Below, piece after piece: positions 7,631 to 14,376 of a stretch of 21,414 nt of DNA. The notes below the pieces were generated by a model that searched no databases, was not told the origin of the DNA, and saw nothing but the letters and a program-made list of their open reading frames with translations. Every line of letters starts with the position of its first letter. The stretch's first letter is position 1. The translations under genes and the position numbers were made by a program. The DNA is from a virus. The stretch lies in the IMG/VR virus record IMGVR_UViG_3300033064_000946, positions 1 to 21,414 of that record; one strand, given 5' to 3'.

Positions 7631-7890
7631 GATGTTGACCCTTCCGTATCGGGTTCGGTATGCTTTAGCGTCGCCAGATGGATAGTTGAGTCGTCTATGG
7701 TCACAAACCAATCATAGACCGGACACCCGTTGTTACGGGAATCCATTCGCCCGACAACCTGCGATTTTCCCACAAGCCGGAGTAGTGCATCCATTACCAC
7801 AAACATTGCATCTTCAACGCTTGTTACCGCGCGTTCCTTACCTTCAGGAACGTGTGTCGTCAGCATGTAGGTTGATAGCCGCTTACTCAC
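7627..7890 (-). CDS. Hypothetical protein
   Basis: An 87-residue protein started by GTG at 7890, which overlaps the upstream stop in the sequence GTGAGTAA. No known domain is seen. A helical segment (SVEDAMFVVMDALLRLVGKSQ) is followed by a strand-rich part (PVYDWFVTIDDSTIHLATL). The tail DTEGSTS ends in the ATGA overlap with the glycosyltransferase. Coding status is supported by its exact fit into the chain of overlapping cassette genes. Function unknown. Confidence 0.6.
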   Translation of the reverse strand: MSKRLSTYMLTTHVPEGKERAVTSVEDAMFVVMDALLRLVGKSQVVGRMDSRNNGCPVYDWFVTIDDSTIHLATLKHTEPDTEGSTS

Positions 7891-8347
7891 GGTGCAACTC
7901 TTTCCACTGCGCTATCGCAGCCTCAAGGCATTCGAGGCAAACAGACATGTAGCCGTATTCGCCATCAGCGGTATCCGCCACAAGCGCGGCGCGTTCTTGA
8001 CTGCATATCTGACAGGCACGAAACTCAATCATCATGCCGTGCTGCATGGTATCAATGATGGCTAAGCATCGAGATAGGTCGTATTCGCAAACAGTGCCCA
8101 GTTGCACGCGATGGCCTTTCGATGCCAATACGCCTACCAAGTTCAAATGGGCTACCGAACTGTTGTCAGCTTCCCCGAAATCGTACGCTTTCCATTCGGC
8201 AGGACCAAAAGGCTTATTCTCCGCTTCCCATGCCGCTTCAATTGCCGCCTGAGCTACCGCCAGCGTGTCGTGTCGCTGCTCATATACCGCTGTTCGGCGA
8301 GGCTTTCCCCCGCTATAGGTGGCGACGAAGTAGTGCGTATCAGTCAT
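7883..8347 (-). CDS. Two-domain protein with C-terminal zinc ribbon
   Basis: A 154-residue protein. The N-terminal half (residues 1-60: YFVATYSGGKPRR..., RHDTLAVAQAAIEAAW..., FGPAEWKAYDFG) resembles the whole of the adjacent 79-residue protein at 8340-8579. The C-terminal half has four Cys as C112-x2-C115-x21-C137-x2-C140 (CQIC...VCLEC), a classical zinc-ribbon spacing. A similar VCLDCL module ends the protein at 13135-13452. The ATG at 8347 overlaps the upstream stop by eight bases. It could be a nucleic-acid or protein-binding accessory factor, but no function is known. Confidence 0.65.
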   Translation of the reverse strand: MTDTHYFVATYSGGKPRRTAVYEQRHDTLAVAQAAIEAAWEAENKPFGPAEWKAYDFGEADNSSVAHLNLVGVLASKGHRVQLGTVCEYDLSRCLAIIDTMQHGMMIEFRACQICSQERAALVADTADGEYGYMSVCLECLEAAIAQWKELHRE

Positions 8348-8579
8348 CGCACGTTACCTCGATAACCGTGCCAACTACTGGGCTTGTGCCCGAAAAGCCC
8401 GTAACCCATGCTGTCCAAGTACGCAACCCTTTCTCGTGTTCAATGGGTCCGTGCCACGCGAAAGCATGTTCATTCCATGTCTGCCGGATAAGAAGTTCCG
8501 TATCTCCACGCGCCGCATCCAAGCTGTCGTGCCGCGCCATCTGTCCCAAAACCTGTACTAGATATATCGTAGTGCTCAT
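8340..8579 (-). CDS. Hypothetical protein, paralogue of the adjacent N-domain
   Basis: A 79-residue protein starting at ATG 8579, with AGAGGG eight bases upstream as a good ribosome binding site. It shares with the next gene the order YLVQV, RHDSLDAA, a helix ending in W, GP-x-E and a Trp-containing strand, so the two probably arose by duplication. There is a 48-base gap to the glycosyltransferase before it, the only real gap inside the cassette. That makes this a point where translation restarts independently. Function unknown. Confidence 0.6.
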   Translation of the reverse strand: MSTTIYLVQVLGQMARHDSLDAARGDTELLIRQTWNEHAFAWHGPIEHEKGLRTWTAWVTGFSGTSPVVGTVIEVTCDD

Positions 8580-8627
8580 TGCTCATTCCCTCTCTTACTA
8601 GGCCGCGTACAATGTCGTGCATGGGCA

Positions 8628-9395
8628 TTACGCCCAGTAGTTAACCTTGATTACCGGCACGTCGGGCGTCACGTATTTGGTGTCCACCCATCGGCGCTTA
8701 AACGTCATGGCGTTCTTGGCAAATCCGCCGGGATTGCCGCCCGTGCTGCCTACGCTGTGCGTAAAGCGTACTCCTGGCTCATGCCACACCTGCCAGCCTT
8801 CCAACTGCGCACGCACGCAAAAGTCAACATCCTCAAAGTACCCGCGCCCGTAAGCGATATCGAAGCCGCCGCACATATTCCACAGCCCCCGCCGCACGGC
8901 GAACGCTGCGCCCGTAACCCATCCGACGACGCGCTGGGTGTTTATCGGTGCCCAGTCGGGATTTACCGCGTGGAGTGCCACATGATAAGGCTGGGACGCT
9001 GCATCAAACTGGCCGCCTACGCTCTGCACGCGGCCATCCGGGAAGAGCAGGGTAGGACCAGCGACGCCGCACTGTTTTTCAGCATCAAACAGTGCTAGCA
9101 GCTTAGCGTCCCAGCCCTGCTGCTCCGTGTAGCAATCCTGATTTAGAAAGAACAGGATTTCGCCCTGAGCACGTTTCGCCCCGGCGTTACAATTGCCTGC
9201 GAATCCCAAGTTAGGCGAATTTCGCTCACAGATATCACCAAAAATCAGCGGGCCGCTGTACATCTTGCTTGCATCGTCCTGAATCAGAACTTCAGTCAGC
9301 ACCGGGTCGGTGGTATCCCGAACGCTCTTGAGACAACGCGATACATCCGCTAGATGGTCAAACGCCGGAATAATGACACTAAGCCGGGGCGTCAT
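8628..9395 (-). CDS. Family 2 (GT-A) glycosyltransferase
   Basis: A 255-residue GT2 enzyme. It has the N-terminal strand PRLSVIIPAFDHLADVSRCL and the nucleotide-binding IQDDAS (residues 38-43). The metal-binding DxD equivalent is NQD at 85-87. The acceptor and catalytic region is GYFEDVDFCVRA with E188-D189, and a late His at 213 (FTHSVGSTGG). This resembles WbbL/rhamnosyltransferase-like enzymes that extend surface polysaccharides or O-glycans; the donor sugar is not determined. The start at ATG 9395 is chosen over 9416 because an AGGGAG ribosome binding site lies at 9407-9402, six bases upstream. The start sits inside the previous gene (17-base overlap). Confidence 0.9.
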   Translation of the reverse strand: MTPRLSVIIPAFDHLADVSRCLKSVRDTTDPVLTEVLIQDDASKMYSGPLIFGDICERNSPNLGFAGNCNAGAKRAQGEILFFLNQDCYTEQQGWDAKLLALFDAEKQCGVAGPTLLFPDGRVQSVGGQFDAASQPYHVALHAVNPDWAPINTQRVVGWVTGAAFAVRRGLWNMCGGFDIAYGRGYFEDVDFCVRAQLEGWQVWHEPGVRFTHSVGSTGGNPGGFAKNAMTFKRRWVDTKYVTPDVPVIKVNYWA

Positions 9396-9792
9396 TGTCG
9401 GCTCCCTGCTTATCATGTGCTAGCCGTGAAATTTGCCCGCGATAGAGGGTAATCATATCTGACCACCATTGCTCTGCCCCGGTTGATATGTTCGCCTCAA
9501 TAAACCCGTATAAATCAGGGTCTAGTCTTGGCAGCGCTTCGAGTTGCTCATAAAGCGGCAGCGCGGCAAGCCTGGCTGTGATATCCTCATCTAAGCACAC
9601 ACTGTTGGCGCAGGGCCAGCCCATCGCCGTTGTATAGGCGTTTGCCCAACCCGCCAACCAGGAAGGGCCAGAGCCAAACACAAGCATTACTTTCATTTTG
9701 TCTGGACCAACGTTGTGCTCTGGTGGGTTAGGGTCTTCTGGCCCGCCAAATAGCACCATGCAAAAAGTCGGGTTAACGCGATTATCATTCAT
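9379..9792 (-). CDS. Hypothetical protein between two glycosyltransferases
   Basis: A 137-residue protein that starts at ATG 9792 inside the end of the GT4 gene (eight-base overlap). No family is recognised. Near residue 33 there is KVMLVFGSGPSWLAGWANAY, a strand-turn-helix that looks like the beginning of a nucleotide-binding or Rossmann-like fold with a GSGPSW loop. The rest is helical and acidic (LPLYEQLEALPRLDPDLYGFI). The N-terminal 32 residues could be an extension if an internal Met is used. Its position suggests a partner or small modifying enzyme of the glycosylation pathway, which is inference only. Confidence 0.6.
   Translation of the reverse strand: MNDNRVNPTFCMVLFGGPEDPNPPEHNVGPDKMKVMLVFGSGPSWLAGWANAYTTAMGWPCANSVCLDEDITARLAALPLYEQLEALPRLDPDLYGFIEANISTGAEQWWSDMITLYRGQISRLAHDKQGADNDAPA
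9402..9407 (-). promoter_or_regulatory. Ribosome binding site AGGGAG deciding the GT2 start
   Basis: On the minus strand AGGGAG is followed by six bases (CCGACA) and then ATG 9395. The alternative ATG at 9416 has no such site at the right distance and would put this motif inside the gene. It therefore favours MTPRLSV as the N-terminus. Confidence 0.6.
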
Positions 9793-11197
9793 CGCCGCCT
9801 ACCTTCCCGTCATCGCCAGCCTTGACCGGCACAGATGCGATGGCTTGCTGCGCCTGTTGCCCGACCGCTTGCCCCAACTGCTCCGCAAGCTCTGCGGGGT
9901 TGTTGGCCCCCACGTAGATCGGCGCGTTCAAATTAATCACCGAAGCAACCGGCGTCACGCCAGCGGGCAACGGCGGCTGTACGGGCACGGCCTGCGGTGC
10001 CTGTGCGTGCTTACGCGCCATGTCCGCGCCGCGCTTCTCAAACACCCTGTCCAACACGGCGTCCACGTTCTGCATTGCGCGCTCCCAGGTGCGTTCCGTC
10101 TTGACCCACGCCAGCGCCGCCGCGCCGCGTGCCTTGCGTTCGGCGGGATGGTCGTACAGATAGCGGAGTTGCTTGGCAAGGTCTGGTACGTCAACCCGAT
10201 AGTTGACCGCCCCGCCCCACGTCCCCGGCATTCCTGGCGTGGCCTTAATCAGCGCCCCGCGTTTGTCAATGCCGATAATCTCAGGACCGCTACAATAATC
10301 AATCGCCACGCTGGGTATACCCGTCGCCATCGCTTCGATGTGCGGCAAACCAAACCCCTCACGGTGTGCAATAACGGCGTGTAGGTCAAGCAGGTTGTAC
10401 CGCTCATTTAGCCCCACTACGCCTGCCTTGAGTGCATCCTCGCGGAATAGCACGCGCCCATGATCTAGCATAACGAAGTCCATAAGCTGAGATTGCATAT
10501 CCCATCCGGCGGGACTCATCTTGTCACAATCCAGGTATAGCCGCGCCTCTGGCACGTCACGGAACGCTTCGGCAAACCCCGCCACCATTGACGGGAAATC
10601 CTTGCGGCCTTGGTTCATCGCCATCATGCCCACCACAAACGCATCGGCGGGAAGTCCCACCTTTTCGCGCAGCGTTGCGCGTACATCATCCGGCAGCGGG
10701 TAGAACTCGCTTGCGTCTACACCGGGCGGGCACAACGTCGCCTGATGCCCTGCTTTGCGGAACGCCTCAACGCCAAATTCGCTAATGGTCATCAGCGCGT
10801 CGAAGTTCGGCACTTCGTCCAGCCAGTTCTTGTAAATCGGCACGCCGTCAACGGGCGTCAAGGCCACATGCCCCGTCGTACTCCAATCAACCCCCGACCC
10901 ATGCCGCAGATTGATATGATACGGGAAGTCTTGCAGCGACAAGATGAGGTCCGGCTGAAACGCCGCCCACACCCCCGTCAGCGCGCCTTCAAACGGCTTG
11001 CCTTGTAGCGCCGCCGCGAATGGAACGCCCGTGCGCGGTGGTAACAGCCCGTCGTACTGAATACACGCGGCGTAGACGTTGTAGCCCTTGCTGGCGAGAT
11101 GCTTATAGATTGCCGCGCCGATGCGCCCGAATCCGGTAGGGACGGCTACGTCACCGTAGATTAGAACCTTGCGCGGTTGTTTGCCGTTGCTATTCAT
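9785..11197 (-). CDS. GT4 family glycosyltransferase with C-terminal extension
   Basis: A 470-residue GT-B glycosyltransferase. The N-domain opens with KVLIYGDVAVPTGFGRIGAAI (residues 10-30), including the acceptor-side Gly loop. A linker CPPGVDASEFYPL (156-168) precedes the C-domain. The donor-binding E-x7-E signature is at E280 and E288 (HREGFGLPHIEAMATGIPSVA). Residues about 386-470 form an extra Ala/Pro/Gln-rich tail not needed for catalysis. The start at ATG 11197 overlaps the upstream stop; GTG 11206 is a less likely alternative. It is the first enzyme of the cassette and presumably acts with the GT2 and CgeB-like enzymes. Substrate unknown. Confidence 0.9.
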   Translation of the reverse strand: MNSNGKQPRKVLIYGDVAVPTGFGRIGAAIYKHLASKGYNVYAACIQYDGLLPPRTGVPFAAALQGKPFEGALTGVWAAFQPDLILSLQDFPYHINLRHGSGVDWSTTGHVALTPVDGVPIYKNWLDEVPNFDALMTISEFGVEAFRKAGHQATLCPPGVDASEFYPLPDDVRATLREKVGLPADAFVVGMMAMNQGRKDFPSMVAGFAEAFRDVPEARLYLDCDKMSPAGWDMQSQLMDFVMLDHGRVLFREDALKAGVVGLNERYNLLDLHAVIAHREGFGLPHIEAMATGIPSVAIDYCSGPEIIGIDKRGALIKATPGMPGTWGGAVNYRVDVPDLAKQLRYLYDHPAERKARGAAALAWVKTERTWERAMQNVDAVLDRVFEKRGADMARKHAQAPQAVPVQPPLPAGVTPVASVINLNAPIYVGANNPAELAEQLGQAVGQQAQQAIASVPVKAGDDGKVGGDE

Positions 11198-11477
11198 CCG
11201 TGCCACTTTCTGGCGTTTCGCCCTGTGCTTTGCTTACAATAACCCGCAAATAGGCATCAAATGCCTGTGCGAAAGTGGGAAATTCCGGCCCCTCTAACAA
11301 TCCAGGGATCGACATATCCGCAACGACCCATTCCGCTCCGCTCACACGGAAGATACTATGCCCTGTAATGTCTGCAAGTTTCTCGACAATGCGGAGCATG
11401 TCTTCAAATTGCGCGGACTTTTCCAACACTTCGCTGGCAATCTCCGCCCACGTTGGTATGACACGCGATACCTTCAC
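11190..11477 (-). CDS. Hypothetical protein at the head of the accessory cassette
   Basis: A 95-residue mostly helical protein begun by GTG at 11477, with AGAAAGG upstream. It is preceded by a 24-base spacer after the virion protein gene. The sequence IPTWAEIASEVLEKSAQFEDMLRIVEKLADITGHSIF reads as two amphipathic helices, followed by a strand (SGAEWVVADMSI) and a final helix. No domain recognised. It overlaps the GT4 gene by eight bases and so is tied to it translationally. It might be a regulator or partner, but nothing in the sequence shows this. Confidence 0.6.
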   Translation of the reverse strand: MKVSRVIPTWAEIASEVLEKSAQFEDMLRIVEKLADITGHSIFRVSGAEWVVADMSIPGLLEGPEFPTFAQAFDAYLRVIVSKAQGETPESGTDE

Positions 11478-11504
11478 TTGGATGGCCTTTCTACTGTGCG
11501 CCTA
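11478..11504 (-). repeat. Intergenic spacer resembling the one at 3501-3521
   Basis: Both spacers start with the stop codon TAG of the upstream gene followed by GCGCA, and both end with GG-CCATCC just before the next start codon. They differ by an insertion of about six bases in the middle. The purine-rich part serves as ribosome binding site in each. One copy marks the upstream border of the accessory cassette and the other precedes the tail chaperone gene. Confidence 0.45.
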
Positions 11505-13157
11505 CGCGCCTAACTCAAAGTTGTCAAATTGCACCGCGTTGTAGGTGCCGAACATGCCGTGATACACATTGTTTATAATGCCTGCGTCGGAGATAGTCAC
11601 ATCGCCGCCGATTTGCGCACCGTTGTAGAAGAATTGATACGTGTCGGTCGCCTTGACTATTTTGACCGCTTGCCCCGCGCTATAGGTGATGGTTTCATTC
11701 AGCACGTAGGTCGTATCAGGCACGCCGCCCACAACCTTAATTGCGTACAGTTTGTTCGGCGGGTTCACCATGACAACCACGTAGTTTTGCGGATTGGACA
11801 CGGAGTCAAGCGAAACGACTAGCCCGCCCCACACGCCCTGGTCCGGCAAGGTGACTTCGATCTGCGCCGTCACGTCCACTGGCCCCTCAACGACAGCGAA
11901 CAAGTCAGCCGTCATGATGCGCTTTAGCGAGAGGTCGTCAATGATGACCGTATCTCCTACGCCCGACAATGTGTTTCGGGCATAGGTGGACATGCTGAGC
12001 GCTGACATGCAAAGCGCCTGGGTTGCCAAATTATCGTAGCTGGCGTCGGTTATTTTCACGCCGCACAATAGCCAATTAGTAGACGCCAACTCAAACGCGA
12101 TCCCGTTGTTGGCTATCACCGTGCGCTTGGCCCATACCTCGGCGTGGAACCACTCGCCCACTGCTGCATCGGCGGTCGCCATCAGCATACGCAAGGATTG
12201 CGCATACGCGCCCGCTTGCCACTGCTGCGCCTTGCTACCCCCATGCACATCGGCGGACTGAACCCCGGTCCCGGCGGTAGCTGCCCACGAGTCACAGAAG
12301 CCACCCGTGTAATTTCCCTCAAGCCCGCCGTCAGCAAATTCTTCCGACCCCAGCGTAGGCGTATTCGTGACCGTGTTAGACCCAATTTGCCACGAGGCGT
12401 TAGAGGTCCAATCGTCACCCAGTGCGCCATCAGCGCGGGTAAAGGCGTCCTGAAACACGTAGTTACGAACTAGTTCATTAGACGCCGTATTTGTGCGCCC
12501 GCTTTCATCCTGGCACACACCCGCCGGGATTTGTGTCGTCACGTCGCCAACTGCCGTAGGCGTCACGGTAAACGTGTACGTTGTGCCACTACCCGACAGT
12601 GCCGAGGCCGTGCCGTTAGTGACGGTTATCTCGCCAACCGACAACCCCGTGACCGCATTCGAGAACGTAGCGGTGACTTCAAACGCCGCGTATACCGTCG
12701 CCCCGTCACTGTTCGATAGAACCACCGAGGGAGGCGACGGTTGCCATGCTGTCGTGTCATCACCGCGCCGTAGCACCGTGCGCCACATCACACGCCCACC
12801 AATGCGCTCCGGCGTGCTATCGCTCTCAATGCGATACGTCACGTCGCGCCACACAAGTTCGTCTTGTATTCCCAGCGCCGTCATGGTCGTAATCATGGCG
12901 TCGCCAGCAACCTCTTGACCGGCGGGCATCTGCGTTTCACGGAACCGCGATTCGCCCATCTGCGGCGCGGCTAACAGCCCCGTGATGGCCTGCTCACGGT
13001 AGTAGCGTGTTGTGCCGCCGCCCGCGTAGTAGGCGCTGCCGGTATCAGAACCAGCGCTGATATATTCTCGCCACACAACCGGCTCACCGGCGTGGCGCAT
13101 CAGGTCGCCTACTACCTGCCTCTGGATACGCGCCTTATTCGGACCCCGGTAGCTCAT
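11502..13157 (-). CDS. Head-closure-like domain fused to Ig, ConA and CBM-like domains
   Basis: A 551-residue virion protein. Residues 1-140 follow the connector gene and look like a head-closure or stopper domain (KARIQRQVVGDLMRHAGEPV; LVWRDVTYRIESDSTPERIGGRVMWRTVLRR). Residues 143-228 form a bacterial Ig-like domain (VTATFSNAVTGLSVGEITVTNGT, FTVTPTAVGDVT). Residues 234-270 begin a concanavalin-like domain (FTRADGALGDDW, NTVTNTPTLG) that resumes at about 416 (TADLFAVVEGPVDVTAQIEVT) and ends in FDNFELG. Between them, 271-415 looks like an inserted CBM4/9-like module (GGLEGNYTGG, DVHGGSKAQQW, IIDDLSLKRI). ATG 13157 is chosen for its GAGGTG site. It probably lies on the virion neck or surface and binds glycans (inference). 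Confidence 0.75.
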   Translation of the reverse strand: MSYRGPNKARIQRQVVGDLMRHAGEPVVWREYISAGSDTGSAYYAGGGTTRYYREQAITGLLAAPQMGESRFRETQMPAGQEVAGDAMITTMTALGIQDELVWRDVTYRIESDSTPERIGGRVMWRTVLRRGDDTTAWQPSPPSVVLSNSDGATVYAAFEVTATFSNAVTGLSVGEITVTNGTASALSGSGTTYTFTVTPTAVGDVTTQIPAGVCQDESGRTNTASNELVRNYVFQDAFTRADGALGDDWTSNASWQIGSNTVTNTPTLGSEEFADGGLEGNYTGGFCDSWAATAGTGVQSADVHGGSKAQQWQAGAYAQSLRMLMATADAAVGEWFHAEVWAKRTVIANNGIAFELASTNWLLCGVKITDASYDNLATQALCMSALSMSTYARNTLSGVGDTVIIDDLSLKRIMTADLFAVVEGPVDVTAQIEVTLPDQGVWGGLVVSLDSVSNPQNYVVVMVNPPNKLYAIKVVGGVPDTTYVLNETITYSAGQAVKIVKATDTYQFFYNGAQIGGDVTISDAGIINNVYHGMFGTYNAVQFDNFELGA

Positions 13158-13452
13158 GTGTGAGCACCTCGTCACGGTGGGATATTAGCCATTCGAGTAG
13201 GCAGTCAAGACACACTAGTGTGCTATTGTAGCCCCCCTCGTTTCTGGCCCATATAGCGCGCGGCAATACGCCGTCCCGAACATGACGGCATAGATTCTTG
13301 GGCTTATATGTATCTTTATCCCAGTTGTTATTGACCACGATTACCACTGGCATTTCCTCATTAAACTCAGGAACAGTGGTGAGAACATCGCGCATCGTTG
13401 GGCGAACTTTTGGCTCAATACGCACAATCGCGGATTTCGGCTTATTACACAT
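13135..13452 (-). CDS. Small Cys/His-motif protein, unknown function
   Basis: A 105-residue protein between the connector and the fused head-closure gene, where most siphophages have no extra gene. Its core strand is EEMPVVIVVNNNWDKD. Possible metal ligands are C55-x-H57 and C81-x2-C84 (VCLDCL), followed by a helix. The terminal module GGYNSTLVCLDCLLEWL resembles GEYGYMSVCLECLEAAI in the cassette protein at 7883-8347. ATG 13452 has only a weak upstream purine stretch (AGAAAG), and a 72-base gap separates it from the preceding gene. It overlaps the next gene by 23 bases. Confidence 0.6.
   Translation of the reverse strand: MCNKPKSAIVRIEPKVRPTMRDVLTTVPEFNEEMPVVIVVNNNWDKDTYKPKNLCRHVRDGVLPRAIWARNEGGYNSTLVCLDCLLEWLISHRDEVLTHELPGSE
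13165..13170 (-). promoter_or_regulatory. Ribosome binding site GAGGTG deciding the 13157 start
   Basis: GAGGTG lies seven bases before ATG 13157 and inside the end of the preceding gene. A longer frame up to 13175 exists but would place this site within the coding part, so the shorter MSYRGPN N-terminus is preferred. Confidence 0.6.
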
Positions 13453-13524
13453 TGCAGTCGCTTTCTACTCTACTGGAATTTATTCCCACTCGTTTTGTAC
13501 CATGCGATAAGAATCACTCACAGC

Positions 13525-14046
13525 TTACCCCCACCGTGCCTGACCAAGCGCCCACGATTCGTAGCCGCCGTCATCGGTTTGGAGGCTCTCTATTTCAGCC
13601 GTCAGTTGACCATACATCGCGCGCAACTGCTCCATTGCCTTTGTGTCATCGTACTTTGTGCCATCGGGCGCGGCCCAGTTTGCACGCTTGAGACTATCAA
13701 ACATGAGCGTTTGCACGGCTTCCAGTGACGCGCCGTTGATACTGCCGCCCACTGCGGTAAAGTGCCCAATCTCGTCATCGCTAAACACGGAGTACACATA
13801 GCGCGTCCGATACCCGCTGTTCGCGCTGCCAACGGCGGAGAACGTCACGTAGCCGGACGCATTAAACGTTACACCCGTTGCGCTCCATTGCTCATTGCCA
13901 TCGTACACAAACGCGGACGCGCTGGTCAGGTTCCGATGTGGCAGATTAAACGCTGACGTTTTACCGTCGAACGTATATTGATTGTCTGCCACCACCGGCT
14001 GGTCCTGAATACGCAAACGCACTTGTTGCGCCGTTGTCAACGTCAT
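13525..14046 (-). CDS. Head-tail connector (adaptor) protein
   Basis: A 173-residue protein in the place of the gp6/gp15-type adaptor that sits under the portal. The N-terminus TTAQQVRLRIQDQPVV and the motif VFSDDEIGHFTAVGGSINGASLEAVQTLMFDSLKR follow the usual adaptor layout. In it, a first helix, a DDEI segment and a set of Ala-rich helices end in a helical tail (MEQLRAMYGQLTAEIESLQ). Between the first helix and DDEI there is a beta-rich insert of about 65 residues (NQYTFDGKTSAFNLPHRNL...VTFNASGYVTFSAVG), seen also in some other phage adaptors. ATG 14046 follows the previous TAA with no gap. Confidence 0.75.
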   Translation of the reverse strand: MTLTTAQQVRLRIQDQPVVADNQYTFDGKTSAFNLPHRNLTSASAFVYDGNEQWSATGVTFNASGYVTFSAVGSANSGYRTRYVYSVFSDDEIGHFTAVGGSINGASLEAVQTLMFDSLKRANWAAPDGTKYDDTKAMEQLRAMYGQLTAEIESLQTDDGGYESWALGQARWG

Positions 14047-14373
14047 TTACTGAATACCCCCGGCGTAATGTACCCACACGATGCCCGTCTTGCTGGCCCC
14101 GCTGAATACACTGGTCAAGTTTGCCCGTACATACGGGAAATACCCGGCAATCTGCGCCGTTCCGGTCTGGGTGGCGGTGGCGGTGTACGTGCCGATAACC
14201 ATCCAGGCTGTCAGGTCGTGCGCGCCCTCAAGGTTGAATATCCCCGATTCCGCGCTGGCCTTATAGAATAGATAGCCATAGTTGTAGCAAGCCCGCGTAT
14301 CAAGTGCGCTGCCAGTCTGCGCAGCGCTAAGCCCGCTAATTGAGTAGCCGGTTCGTTCTACATGTACCGTCAT
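14047..14373 (-). CDS. Small beta-rich virion protein
   Basis: A 108-residue beta-rich protein with a very strong ribosome binding site, AGGAGGAG, six bases before ATG 14373, which suggests high expression. The sequence is rich in Tyr, Gly, Thr and Ala (ACYNYGYLFYKASAESGIFNLEGAHDL, GYFPYVRANLTSVFSG) and lacks charged clusters. It sits between a coiled-coil protein and the connector, near the capsid gene, and could be a head fibre or capsid decoration protein. The family is not recognised and the role is inferred from position and expression signal. Confidence 0.6.
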   Translation of the reverse strand: MTVHVERTGYSISGLSAAQTGSALDTRACYNYGYLFYKASAESGIFNLEGAHDLTAWMVIGTYTATATQTGTAQIAGYFPYVRANLTSVFSGASKTGIVWVHYAGGIQ

Positions 14374-14376
14374 GGC

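Noticed and set aside
9698-10384. Plus-strand frame of 228 codons over the GT4 gene
   Set aside because: It is antisense to a glycosyltransferase with clear motifs; composition is Arg/His-rich without a domain, and no ribosome binding site is seen.
13453-13524. 72-base gap with a short palindrome (GGAAT-AA-ATTCC) considered as an operator or promoter
   Set aside because: The arms are only 5 bp, no convincing -35/-10 pair is present, and one short palindrome is expected by chance.
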